Below, piece after piece: positions 44,517 through 53,237 of a DNA stretch of 64,000 nt. Below the pieces are notes generated by a model that saw only the letters and a list, made by a program, of their open reading frames with translations, was not told the origin of the DNA and searched no databases. Source of the DNA: Aurantiacibacter zhengii (GTDB taxonomy: Bacteria > Pseudomonadota > Alphaproteobacteria > Sphingomonadales > Sphingomonadaceae); the NCBI RefSeq assembly GCF_003584125.1, contig NZ_QXFL01000004.1, forward strand, positions 186,001 to 250,000, written 5' to 3'. The position numbers and the translations under genes were made by a program. Positions within the stretch are counted from its first letter, which is position 1. Every line of letters begins with the position of its first letter.

Positions 44517-45610
44517 TGCGTATCCTCACTTTCCTCCTGGCAGCGCTGGCGCTGTTGGTCGCCCTGCCCGCCCATGCCGAGCGCGTGCGCGACCTAGGCA
44601 CATTCGACGGCGTGCGGCCCAACCAGCTGACCGGCTACGGCATTGTGGTGGGGCTGGACGGTTCGGGCGACGACAATTTCGAATATGTGACGCAGGCCAT
44701 GCGCGGCGTTTCCGGCCGGCTCGGCCTCACCTTGCCGCCGGGCGTGTCGCCGGGACTGAAGAACGCCGCTGCGGTCATCATCACCGCCGAACTGCCCGCC
44801 TTTTCCAAGCCAGGGCAGACCATCGACGTAACCGTTTCCACCATTGGCCGCGCGGATTCCCTGCGCGGCGGGTCGCTGGTGCTCTCGCCACTCTACGGCG
44901 CGGATGGGCAGGTCTATGCGATGGCGCAGGGCAATCTTGCCGTGGGCGGCCTCGGCGTTTCGGGTCGCGACGGCTCGCAGGTCACCGTCAACGTGCCCAC
45001 CGTGGGCCGGATCGCCGATGGCGCGACGGTGGAGCGCAGTGTCGCCACCGGGTTCGACAGTCAGGGGGAGCTGCGCTTCAACCTGCACAACGCCGATTTC
45101 CAGACCGCCAGCCGCATGCGCGATGCCATCAATTCCCGCTTTCCCGGCTCCACCCGCGTGGTGGACGGTGTGACGCTGTCCATCGTCATGCCCTTTGGCG
45201 GCGACGCGCGCAGCGAAATGATCGCGGCGATCGAGATGATCGACGTGACTCCTGCCGAAACGCCAGCGCGCGTGATCGTGAACAGCCGCACCGGCACCGT
45301 CGTCATCAACTCCGCGGTGCGCCTGGCGCCTGCCGCGATCAGCCACGGGCGGCTGGTGGTGAGGATCGAGGAAGACCCGCGCATCATCCAGCCCGAACCG
45401 TTCAGCCGCGGAGTGTCTGCGGTGGAGCAGGCAAGCGACATCAGTCTGCAGGCCGAAGAGACGCGCCTTGCCCTTCTGCGCGGCGGGGCGAACCTTTCCG
45501 AGGTTGTCGACGCGCTCAACATGCTGGGCGTGGGCGCGGCGGACCTCGTCGTAATCCTCGAGGCGCTGAAGCAGGCGGGTGCCTTGCAGGCTGAAATGGT
45601 GATCCTGTGA
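44516..45610 (+). CDS. flgI: Flagellar P-ring protein FlgI
   Basis: A 364-residue periplasmic ring subunit. The signal peptide ends at about residue 21 (LPAHA). RPNQLTGYGIVVGLDGSGD, LPPGVSPGLKNAAAVIITAELP and VVINSAVRLAPAAISHG are diagnostic, and the length is standard. The ATG at 44516 overlaps the flgH TGA by one base. FlgA, encoded on the minus-strand arm, should assist its assembly. Confidence 0.97.
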   Translation: MRILTFLLAALALLVALPAHAERVRDLGTFDGVRPNQLTGYGIVVGLDGSGDDNFEYVTQAMRGVSGRLGLTLPPGVSPGLKNAAAVIITAELPAFSKPGQTIDVTVSTIGRADSLRGGSLVLSPLYGADGQVYAMAQGNLAVGGLGVSGRDGSQVTVNVPTVGRIADGATVERSVATGFDSQGELRFNLHNADFQTASRMRDAINSRFPGSTRVVDGVTLSIVMPFGGDARSEMIAAIEMIDVTPAETPARVIVNSRTGTVVINSAVRLAPAAISHGRLVVRIEEDPRIIQPEPFSRGVSAVEQASDISLQAEETRLALLRGGANLSEVVDALNMLGVGAADLVVILEALKQAGALQAEMVIL

Positions 45611-45903
45611 CCGCCATCCTGCCCACCAGCCCGATGCAGGCGGACACCGCACCGGCAACCCCGCGCGAGGACCTGCGCCAGGCGGCGCAGGCGTTCGAGG
45701 CGATCTTCGTGCGCCAGTTGCTCGCCTCCGCCCGCGCCAGCGACTTCGGCGGCGAAGACCTGTTCGGCGGCCCCGGCCTCGAGCAGTTCACGGCCATGCG
45801 GGACGAGCACTTCGCAGACATCGCATCGATGCAGGGCACGTTCGGGCTGGCGGCTTCCATCGAGCGCCAGCTTGCCGCCTTTGTCGACCAGGGTGGCGGA
45901 TAG
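45607..45903 (+). CDS. flgJ: Rod-binding protein FlgJ, muramidase-free
   Basis: A 98-residue protein consisting only of the FlgJ N-terminal rod-scaffold domain, with EDLRQAAQAFEAIFVRQLLASARAS then GPGLEQFTAMRDEHFADIAS. The C-terminal peptidoglycan hydrolase of enterobacterial FlgJ is absent, as in many alphaproteobacteria. The SLT protein at 36937 may replace it. GTG 45607 overlaps the flgI stop. Confidence 0.9.
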   Translation: MTAILPTSPMQADTAPATPREDLRQAAQAFEAIFVRQLLASARASDFGGEDLFGGPGLEQFTAMRDEHFADIASMQGTFGLAASIERQLAAFVDQGGG

Positions 45904-45906
45904 GCC

Positions 45907-47232
45907 ATGTCCAACCTGCTCAACATCGGTAAGAGCGGCGCCATGGCCGCGCGCGCAGCGCTGGACCTGACCGCGCAGAATATCGCCAATGCCGATAGCC
46001 CGGACTATGCCCGCCGCACGTTGGCCATGGCCGAGGTTGCCAGCAAGGGCGGTATCGGCGTCGAGCCGGGCACCGCGCTTTCGGGCGTGCGGGTGGACCG
46101 GGTGCTGCGTTCGGATTCGCTGTTCCTGCAGAACGAGGCGCGCCGCACCTCGGGCGACCTTGCCCGCGCAGACGCGGAACTTGCCGGTCTGACCCACGCC
46201 GAAAGCGCGATCGAGCAGGCGGGCATCTACGGTGCGATCGTCGACTTCGAAGCCAGCCTGTCGCGTCTTGCTTCCGATCCGCTGGGCGGGGCTTTGCGCG
46301 CCGCCGTGCTGGAAGACGGGCGACGCCTGGCGGAAACATTCCACGTCGCCAGCAACGCGCTGGACGTGGCGCACGGAGATGCACGGCTGAAGACAGAGGC
46401 GGGCATCGAACAGGCGAACCTCCTTGCCGCCGAACTGGCGCGAACCAATGTCGGCATCGCCCGCGTCCAGCCCGGCACCAGCGGCATGGCCGTGCTGCAC
46501 GACCAGCGCGACGCGCTGCTGCGCGACCTTGCCGAACTGACGGGCGCAAAGGCCAGTCTCGACAACCTTGGCCGCGCCACGGTGACGCTGGGCGGCGAGG
46601 CTCTGGTGCAGGGCACACAGGCCTTTACGCTGGCTGCTACCGACAGCGCCGGTGGCGGCTTGGCATTCACCGTTAATGGCAACGCCGTATCGCTAGCCTC
46701 CGGCAGCCTGCTGGGCGGATCGCAAGCGATGCAGGCCATCGGCGGGCTCCGCACGCAACTCGACGATCTTGCCGTGCAGTTGATGGACACGGTCAACACC
46801 GCGCAGGCCAATGGCGCTGCGCCCGATGGCTCTGCAGGCCAACCGTTCTTCAGCGGCACCGGCGCTGCCGACATCGCGCTGGCGCTGACCAGCGGCAGCC
46901 AGATTGCCACCGCGCCTGCGGGCTCGCCTGCGGGAAGCCGCGATATCGGAAACTTGCAGGCCCTGCGCGATGCACTGGCTGGCGGCGGTCCGGCCCAGAG
47001 CGCCGACTCTCTGCTGTTCGGCCTGTCCAGCGCCATTGCCGCGCGCTCCGTCACCCGCGAGGCACTGGGCACCATTGCCGACACCGCGCAGGTCGCGCTG
47101 TCCGGTGAGACCGGCGTCGACCTCGATCAGGAGGCGGCGAACCTGCTGCGTTACCAGCAGGCGTTCCAGGCCAATGGCCGCGTGATCCAGGCCGCTGCCG
47201 ATGTGTTCGATACCATCCTTGGGATCGGCTGA
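45907..47232 (+). CDS. flgK: Hook-filament junction protein FlgK
   Basis: A 441-residue junction protein. It has an N-terminal LLNIGKSGAMAARAALDLTAQNIANADSPDYARR, VRVDRVLRSDSLFLQNEAR, and a C-terminal helix with NLLRYQQAFQANGRVIQAAADVFDTIL. A serine/alanine/glycine-rich variable centre lies between. It caps the hook before filament growth. FlgN is its expected chaperone. Confidence 0.94.
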   Translation: MSNLLNIGKSGAMAARAALDLTAQNIANADSPDYARRTLAMAEVASKGGIGVEPGTALSGVRVDRVLRSDSLFLQNEARRTSGDLARADAELAGLTHAESAIEQAGIYGAIVDFEASLSRLASDPLGGALRAAVLEDGRRLAETFHVASNALDVAHGDARLKTEAGIEQANLLAAELARTNVGIARVQPGTSGMAVLHDQRDALLRDLAELTGAKASLDNLGRATVTLGGEALVQGTQAFTLAATDSAGGGLAFTVNGNAVSLASGSLLGGSQAMQAIGGLRTQLDDLAVQLMDTVNTAQANGAAPDGSAGQPFFSGTGAADIALALTSGSQIATAPAGSPAGSRDIGNLQALRDALAGGGPAQSADSLLFGLSSAIAARSVTREALGTIADTAQVALSGETGVDLDQEAANLLRYQQAFQANGRVIQAAADVFDTILGIG

Positions 47233-48149
47233 TGAATTCCGTCACCAACTCCACCCTCGTCTTCTACGCCCGCTCCCGCTTGCAGATGGGCGGTCTTCGC
47301 GAGGAGGCCGAAACTCTGCAGGCGCGCCTTTCGACAGGCGAACGACTGTCTCGATCGTCCGACAATCCGGTCGCCGCATCGCGCTTGCGCACGCTCCAGC
47401 GGGCCGAGCAACTGGGCAATGTCGATGCCGCCAATGCGCGCCGCGCCGGCGAGGACCTGCAGGTTACGGCAGGCAGCCTCGAATCGGTGGCGAACGACCT
47501 CGTGCGGGTGCGCGAACTCGCCGTGTGGGCCGCCACCGAGACCATCGGCGAGACCGAGCGCAAGGCCATTGCTGCGGAGATCGACGACCTGCGCCTGCGG
47601 ATACTCGAAAGCGCCAACGCCCTCGATTCCAGCGGCCACGCGGTGTTCGGCGGGGAAGGCAGCGGGAAGGCCTACGAAACGGACGCTGCGGGGACGGCCA
47701 CCTACATCGGCACCGCCACCAGCAGCACCATCGACCTTGGCCAAGGGCAGAGCGTAACGCGCGGCTTCACCGGGCCGGAGGTGTTCACCTTCACCGATGG
47801 CGGCACGGCGACCGACGTTTTCGCCCACCTTGCCGCCTTCGCCGCTGCCATTCGTGGCGCGGCCACCGATCCTGCCGCAGCCGCGCGCGATGCGATTAGC
47901 GGGCTGGACGAGGCGCTGGAAACCGTCACCCGCGTACAGACCGTCACCGGCGCGCGCGTGGCATGGCTGGACGTGGTGCAGGACAGGCAGGTGGACCAGT
48001 CGTTCGCCCGCTCGCAGACGATCGCCGACACCGGCGGCGTCGATTTCGCCTCCACCGTCGCCGAATTGCAGCAGCTTCTCACCGTGCTGGAGGCCAGCCA
48101 GGCCAGCTTCTCGCGCCTCGCCAACCTCAGCCTGTTCAACCAGATCTAG
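47232..48149 (+). CDS. flgL: Hook-filament junction protein FlgL
   Basis: A 305-residue flagellin-like junction protein. The N-terminal LQARLSTGERLSRSSDNPVAASRLRTLQRAEQLGN is the FlgL/flagellin helix, and the C-terminal AELQQLLTVLEASQASFSRLANLSLFN pairs with it. The ATG at 47232 overlaps the flgK TGA. Confidence 0.93.
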   Translation: MNSVTNSTLVFYARSRLQMGGLREEAETLQARLSTGERLSRSSDNPVAASRLRTLQRAEQLGNVDAANARRAGEDLQVTAGSLESVANDLVRVRELAVWAATETIGETERKAIAAEIDDLRLRILESANALDSSGHAVFGGEGSGKAYETDAAGTATYIGTATSSTIDLGQGQSVTRGFTGPEVFTFTDGGTATDVFAHLAAFAAAIRGAATDPAAAARDAISGLDEALETVTRVQTVTGARVAWLDVVQDRQVDQSFARSQTIADTGGVDFASTVAELQQLLTVLEASQASFSRLANLSLFNQI

Positions 48150-48168
48150 CCTCTTCGAAGGACCGATA

Positions 48169-49032
48169 ATGTTTGCAGCCACCGGGATCATCATCCTACT
48201 CGTCCTCGTGTTCGGCGGCTTTGCCCTTACCGGCGGAGCGCTTGGGCCGGTCATGCACGCCCTGCCCCATGAAATGCTGATCATCGGCGGGGCCGCCGTG
48301 GGGGCGACTGTGGCGGGCAATTCCATGCACGAGCTGAAATTGCTGGGCGGTGGCTTTGCCAAGGTCTTCAAGGGACCCCGTTATTCGGAAAAGGACCACA
48401 TCGACGCCATCGCGCTGACGGCCAAGCTGATGAAGATGATGAAGACGGAGGGGCCGGTGGCACTGGAAAGCCACGTCACGAACCCGCAGGAATCAACCAT
48501 TTTCGCGGAGTATCCCTCGCTCCTCAGGGACAAGGCCCTGACCGGTCTGGTGTGCGACACGTTGACGCTGATCGTCGTGTCGTCGGGCTCGCTCGACACC
48601 CATGCGGTGGAGGACGTGATGGATAACGCCATCAAGAGTCAGCTGCACGAGATGGACGAGCCGCAGCACGCGTTGCAATCGCTGGCCGATGCCCTCCCCG
48701 CCCTTGGCATCGTCGCGGCGGTCCTTGGCGTGGTCAAGACGATGGGGTCCATCAACGAACCGCCCGAGGTGCTGGGCGGCATGATCGGTTCTGCCCTTGT
48801 CGGCACGTTCCTGGGCGTGTTGCTCGCCTATGGCATCGTCGGCCCCCTGGCCGGCCGCCTGAAACAGGTGAACGCGCACGACGCGCAAATCTATCACTCG
48901 GTAAAGCAGGTGCTGATCGCCAGCCTGCATGGCTATCCGCAGCCGCTGGTGGTGGAAAGCGCGCGTTCGGGACTGCCGCCCGCGCAACGCCCCGCGCTGA
49001 CCGAGCTGCTCGATACCCTAAGGGGCAAGTGA
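48169..49032 (+). CDS. motA: Flagellar motor stator protein MotA
   Basis: A 287-residue stator channel subunit. It has four membrane helices, with GGALGPVMHALPHEMLIIGGAAVGA near the N-terminus, a large cytoplasmic loop, and ADALPALGIVAAVLGVVKTMG followed by GGMIGSALVGTFLGVLLAYG. It conducts ions with MotB to turn the rotor. GAAGGA precedes the ATG. Confidence 0.96.
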   Translation: MFAATGIIILLVLVFGGFALTGGALGPVMHALPHEMLIIGGAAVGATVAGNSMHELKLLGGGFAKVFKGPRYSEKDHIDAIALTAKLMKMMKTEGPVALESHVTNPQESTIFAEYPSLLRDKALTGLVCDTLTLIVVSSGSLDTHAVEDVMDNAIKSQLHEMDEPQHALQSLADALPALGIVAAVLGVVKTMGSINEPPEVLGGMIGSALVGTFLGVLLAYGIVGPLAGRLKQVNAHDAQIYHSVKQVLIASLHGYPQPLVVESARSGLPPAQRPALTELLDTLRGK

Positions 49033-49033
49033 C

Positions 49034-49945
49034 ATGGCCAGCGCCGCGCTGAAACCCATGCCCGACGAACCGGCGCCGGCGGCCCCGCCCGCGCCGATAA
49101 TCGTGAGGAAAGTCATTATCGCCGGCGGTGATGGCCACCACGGCGGCGCGTGGAAAGTGGCCTATGCCGACTTCGTGACCGCCATGATGGCCTTCTTCCT
49201 GCTGCTATGGCTGCTGGGGTCCACCACGGAGGAGCAGCGCAAGGGGCTGGCCGACTATTTCACGCCCACGCTGGTGAAGCTGCGCGAGCAGAGCGCCGGG
49301 TCCGACGGAATGCTGGGCGGATCGTCGCTGGTGGATGCGGACAACTATCCTCACGCCGCCGGGCAGACCGGCACCCAGGCGATCACCATCCCGCGAGACA
49401 CGCAGGGCGGCCCGACCGAAGGCGGCGCGCCCGATGCGGAACGTCGCCGCGCGGCCATCGCCAAACAGATTGCAGAAGCCATGGCAGAGCGCGCACGATT
49501 GCAGCGGCTGGTGCGGCAGGTGCGTGTTGTCGACACCCCTGAAGGCATTCGCATCGACCTGGTGGATGATGCCGATTTTTCGATGTTCCATCTCTCGTCC
49601 ACCGTGCTGACAGAGGATGCGCGCGAGCTGCTGGGCATCATCGCCGATGCCGTGGCTGCGCAGTCCGGCCAGCTGGTGGTTCGTGGTCATACCGACGCCC
49701 TGCCCTGGCGCGCCGATACCAGTGGGGGCGTGGCCGCCAACAACTGGTCGCTATCCACCGGCCGGGCGGAGGCGACCCGGCAGGAACTGCTCCGTTCCGG
49801 CTTGCCGGAGCGACGTTTCGACCGCATCGAGGGGGTCGCCGATCGCGAACTACTGATCCGCGACAATCCCGCCGATCCGCGCAACCGGCGTATGTCGATC
49901 CTGCTGCTGGAAGGCCGCACGCGGTCCGCAGCTCCGAATTCCTGA
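49034..49945 (+). CDS. motB: Flagellar motor stator protein MotB
   Basis: A 303-residue stator. The N-terminal cytosolic tail is followed by the single membrane helix AYADFVTAMMAFFLLLWLL with the essential Asp46, a linker, and a C-terminal OmpA-like peptidoglycan-binding domain (about 180-290, with LVVRGHTDALPW and NNWSLSTGRAEATRQELL). It follows motA by one base and is the last gene of the flg operon. Confidence 0.95.
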   Translation: MASAALKPMPDEPAPAAPPAPIIVRKVIIAGGDGHHGGAWKVAYADFVTAMMAFFLLLWLLGSTTEEQRKGLADYFTPTLVKLREQSAGSDGMLGGSSLVDADNYPHAAGQTGTQAITIPRDTQGGPTEGGAPDAERRRAAIAKQIAEAMAERARLQRLVRQVRVVDTPEGIRIDLVDDADFSMFHLSSTVLTEDARELLGIIADAVAAQSGQLVVRGHTDALPWRADTSGGVAANNWSLSTGRAEATRQELLRSGLPERRFDRIEGVADRELLIRDNPADPRNRRMSILLLEGRTRSAAPNS

Positions 49946-50520
49946 AACGCAGCGCTTTCGCGCATTACCGAACCGACACGCAACCCAAGGCAGGAGTGCG
50001 GTCGTGATCGTAAGCGGGCCTCATCCGCAGTGCCAAGGCTGTTCCCGGGACTGACTCTCGGCAGGCAGTCACTACGCGCGGCTTGCTTCCACCCCATCGG
50101 CTGACGCTGGCCGCAACGCCGCTGCCCGATGGCTGGCCCCTGTCATCGTGAACCGGTCAGCCCGGCAGCCGCAATGGCAAAGCCTCCACGGGATGGCCCG
50201 CCTGACCAATGGCCAGACATGCCTTGGATGACAGGTCGTACAGCCGCGAGACGGTCGACGACGGAAAAGATGGCTTTGATGCTCCACGTCTGCGCACCGA
50301 TCCCGGCGCGAGAAGCCACCCCTGGCGCCATCAGGAGGGAAAGCCGATCCGACCGTCCTGACTAAGGAAATCACCAGTGCCTGCCCGATGGGACAGATGC
50401 GAGGCCGTGCCCGCCATCTCCGGCGTCCCGGAATGTGGGCACGACATACGAAAAACGGCCCGGAGCGGGGGTGCTCCGGGCCGTTTCGGCAACGCCCTGT
50501 TCGGGTCGTCAGGGGGAACT
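49946..50520. other. 575-base gap between motB and fliC
   Basis: The region between the convergent motB and fliC genes has no coding frame I trust. Near its right end is the fliC terminator (50453-50486). The remainder is GC-rich with several short inverted repeats (for example GGTCAG/CTGACC around 50156-50204 and GGCGC/GCGCC around 50308-50331) but no RNA family I can identify. Confidence 0.5.
50451..50486 (-). terminator. Strong terminator of fliC
   Basis: A perfect 14-bp stem (50453-50466 with 50473-50486) and six-base loop, followed on the minus strand by TTTTT. It lies about 35 bases past the fliC stop and also insulates motB. Confidence 0.93.
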
Positions 50521-51348
50521 TTAACGCAGCAGGGAGAGAACGTTCTGCTGGCTCTGGTTGGCCTGCGCCAGCATCGCGGTGCTGGCCTGGCTCAGAATCT
50601 GCGCCTTGGCGAGAGCGGTCGTTTCCGCCGAGTAATCGGTATCCACGATCCGCGAACGCGCGTCGGACAGGTTGGTGGAGTTGGTGTTGAGGTTGTTGAT
50701 CGCCGATTCCAGTCGGTTCTGGCCTGCACCCAGCGTGGCACGGGTCGCACTGATATCGTCCAGCGCGGCATCGACGAAGCCGATCGTCGCGTTGGCTTTG
50801 GTCGCATCGGTAACGTCCAGGGCAGTCGATGTCAGATTGGTCGCGGCATCGATGGCAACGCTGGTGAGCGTGACCGTGTTGGTCGCATCGGTGGCGATCA
50901 CGAACTCCGCATCGTCGGTTCCGGCGGCACCCTTGGCGAACACAGCATTGCCGTTGAACTTGGTGTTCGTCAGGATGTCGTCGATCTGCTGCTGCAACTG
51001 GTCGACTTCCGCATCCATGTAAGCGCGATCGTCGGTGGAATAGGTCTCCGTCTTGGACTGCACGGCCAGTTCGCGAACGCGCTGCAGCATGTTGCTGACC
51101 TCGTCCAGCGCGCCTTCGGCGGTCTGCGCCAGGGCGATACCGTCATTGGCGTTGCGCACGCCCTGCTTCATGGCGCGGATGTCGGCGGTCATCGTGGTGG
51201 AAATGGCGAGGCCTGCGGCATCGTCCTTCGCGCCGTTGATGCGCTTGCCGGTGGAAAGACGCTCCATTGCCACCCCCTGCATGCGGTCGGCCTGGCTGGA
51301 AGCATTGGCAGCGCGCAGTGCGCCGATATTCGTATTGATAACACCCAT
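50521..51348 (-). CDS. fliC: Flagellin FliC
   Basis: A 275-residue flagellin, the short alphaproteobacterial type with little or no outer D2/D3 domain. The N-terminal MGVINTNIGALRAANAS and RLSTGKRINGAKDDAAGLAIS, and the C-terminal LAKAQILSQASTAMLAQANQ, form the conserved filament core. AGGAG precedes the ATG. It is a single-gene unit with a FliA-type promoter and a strong terminator, facing the rest of the cluster. Confidence 0.97.
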   Translation of the reverse strand: MGVINTNIGALRAANASSQADRMQGVAMERLSTGKRINGAKDDAAGLAISTTMTADIRAMKQGVRNANDGIALAQTAEGALDEVSNMLQRVRELAVQSKTETYSTDDRAYMDAEVDQLQQQIDDILTNTKFNGNAVFAKGAAGTDDAEFVIATDATNTVTLTSVAIDAATNLTSTALDVTDATKANATIGFVDAALDDISATRATLGAGQNRLESAINNLNTNSTNLSDARSRIVDTDYSAETTALAKAQILSQASTAMLAQANQSQQNVLSLLR

Positions 51349-51421
51349 GTTAAAATCTCCTGGTCTTCACTTGGTTAGCCGCAGCCCGCATTCGAATGAC
51401 TTGGCGCGGCTGCCATCACCA

Positions 51422-51447
51422 AGAGCGGCCCGGGGCGCAAAAGTTTA
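51422..51447 (-). promoter_or_regulatory. FliA (sigma-28) promoter of fliC
   Basis: Minus strand: TAAACTTT (51440-51447), 10 bases, then GCCGCTCT (51422-51429). The -35 differs from TAAAGTTT at one base. Spacing and GCCGNTCT are shared with the flgM promoter. A leader of about 67 bases is implied. Confidence 0.68.
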
Positions 51448-51570
51448 AGCGCACCAATCCTCGCCCGGCCCGCGCGCACATAGGTGTTCGCACGGGGGAT
51501 TAAGTTCAGTGTTCCTTGGCCGTTGGCGAGCCATTTCCGCCCTGCAAACAGCGTTAACAGGGGTTTTGAA

Positions 51571-52842
51571 ATGGCACGGGCGATCTGCACCAAGGGGCTG
51601 GAAAAAAATCACGCCGAACTGGCGGGTATCGCATCGGCCATGCTCTGCGCGGCGCCGACAGAGGGTGAGATACAGCTGTGCGAGGTGGGCGAGACCATTC
51701 CCGCTCGCCGCCGCGACGACCGCGTTCTTGCCGTCAACCGGTCCGCCAGGCCAGCGCTGGCCAGAATGGGGGCGAACATGCTCCGCCTCGATTACAGCGA
51801 TGCCTATGCCCGCATGACCCGTGCCGCCCTGACGGTCGCCGCTGCCGGTACGGATGGTCCGATCGTGGCCGATGCCGGATCGCAGGCCCTGATGACCCTG
51901 GCCCGGCGCGTAGCTGCCAGCACGATCCCCGTGCTGATCGAGGGGCCGACCGGCACCGGCAAGGAAGTGCTTTCGCGCTTCATTCACATGGCCAGCACCC
52001 GCGCCGATGGCCCCTTCGTCGCAGTCAACTGCGCCGCCATGCCCGAAGCAATGCTGGAAGCCTTGCTGTTCGGCCACCGCAAGGGTGCCTTCACCGGCGC
52101 GACCGAGGCAAGCGAGGGCTTCTTCCGCGCGGCCGACGGCGGCACCCTGCTGCTGGACGAGCTGGGCGAGATGCCCCTTGGCTTGCAGGCAAAGCTGCTG
52201 CGCGCGTTGCAGGAAGGCGAAGTTGTACCGCTGGGCGCAACCCAGCCGGTGAAAGTGGACGTGCGCGTGATCGCCGCTACCAACCGCGACCTGCCGCGCG
52301 AAATTGCCGAGGGTCGCTTTCGCGAAGACCTCTATTACCGTCTCAACGTCTTTCCCCTGCGCCTGACCGCCCTGCGCGAGCGCACCGAGGATATCGCACC
52401 GCTCGCGGTTGCCATGCTGCTGCGCCACGCGCCCGATACGCAGGGCGGATACTGGATCGCCGAAGAAGTGCTGGCGAAGCTGGAGGCGCACAAATGGCCG
52501 GGCAATGTGCGCGAGCTGGAAAACGTCATTCGCCGTGCGCTGCTGCTGGCAGGCGACGATCGCACCATCGCGGCAGACCACATCGTGTTCGATCATCCGG
52601 CCACGCCCGTCGTTGGTGCCAGCGTTTCGCCGGTAAACCTTGCCGCCGCCGATACCGGTGAGCGCAAGCTGTCTGCCGTCGTCCGCCAGTCGGAAGCGCA
52701 GGTGATCCTCGATACCCTGGACGATAACGACGGCAACCGTCTGGCCACCGCACGGGCGCTGGGCATTTCGGAGCGCACGCTGCGCTACCGCCTCGCCTCC
52801 ATGCGTGAAGCCGGTCTGCTGGCCGCGGGTGGTGCGCGATGA
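51571..52842 (+). CDS. flbD: Sigma-54-dependent flagellar activator, FlbD-like
   Basis: A 423-residue enhancer-binding protein. The N-terminal 110 residues have no phosphoacceptor Asp pattern of a working receiver domain. The AAA+ domain has Walker A GPTGTGK (125-131), the sigma-54 contact loop GAFTGA (172-177) and Walker B LLLDELGE (Asp196-Glu197). The C-terminal Fis-type helix-turn-helix ends NRLATARALGISERTLRYRLA. It should open the sigma-54 promoters before flgB and slt. I chose ATG 51571, with AGGGG upstream. ATGA overlap with fliE. Confidence 0.92.
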   Translation: MARAICTKGLEKNHAELAGIASAMLCAAPTEGEIQLCEVGETIPARRRDDRVLAVNRSARPALARMGANMLRLDYSDAYARMTRAALTVAAAGTDGPIVADAGSQALMTLARRVAASTIPVLIEGPTGTGKEVLSRFIHMASTRADGPFVAVNCAAMPEAMLEALLFGHRKGAFTGATEASEGFFRAADGGTLLLDELGEMPLGLQAKLLRALQEGEVVPLGATQPVKVDVRVIAATNRDLPREIAEGRFREDLYYRLNVFPLRLTALRERTEDIAPLAVAMLLRHAPDTQGGYWIAEEVLAKLEAHKWPGNVRELENVIRRALLLAGDDRTIAADHIVFDHPATPVVGASVSPVNLAAADTGERKLSAVVRQSEAQVILDTLDDNDGNRLATARALGISERTLRYRLASMREAGLLAAGGAR

Positions 52843-53234
52843 GCGCGATAGGCCCTGCCGGCGGCGCGGGCGCGCTGCACCAGGTGATGGCGATCCGCCA
52901 GCAGGTGATGCAACAGTCCGATGCCTTGCGCACCTTGCGCGAGGCGGGCGCGGCAGGCGAAACCGCCAATATCTCCGGCGCCGCCGCGCCCACCCGGACT
53001 GGCGAACCGCAGGGCGGCGGCTTTGCCGATACGCTGAAATCCACGCTCGACGCGGTGAACGAGGCGCAGGCCCGTTCAGGCGCGATCACCGAGGCATACG
53101 AACGCGGCGAGGTGACCGACGTGGCACAGGTAATGATGGCGCGCCAAGAAAGCTCTGTCGCGTTCGAGGCAACCCTGCAGGTGCGCAACAAGCTGCTGAG
53201 CGCCTACCAGGAAATCATGCGGATGGGAGTGTGA
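52839..53234 (+). CDS. fliE: Flagellar hook-basal body adaptor FliE
   Basis: A 131-residue export-gate/rod adaptor. The conserved C-terminal block has FADTLKSTLDAVNEAQARSGAITEAYERGE then MMARQESSVAFEATLQVRNKLLSAYQEIM. It joins the FliF ring and FliP-FliR gate to the rod. First structural gene of the fli operon, four bases before fliF. Confidence 0.93.
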   Translation: MSAIGPAGGAGALHQVMAIRQQVMQQSDALRTLREAGAAGETANISGAAAPTRTGEPQGGGFADTLKSTLDAVNEAQARSGAITEAYERGEVTDVAQVMMARQESSVAFEATLQVRNKLLSAYQEIMRMGV

Positions 53235-53237
53235 TAG

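Noticed and set aside
50160-50240. GCAAAGCCTCC core at 50178-50188 suggesting a c-di-GMP-I (GEMM) riboswitch
   Set aside because: I could not find the closing stem or the second conserved arm, and no plus-strand gene follows for it to control. A covariance search would decide.
51516-51533. GG-N10-GC upstream of flbD as a sigma-54 promoter
   Set aside because: The -24 and -12 boxes match poorly (TGGCCG, GAGCC) compared with the two exact sites elsewhere in the locus.
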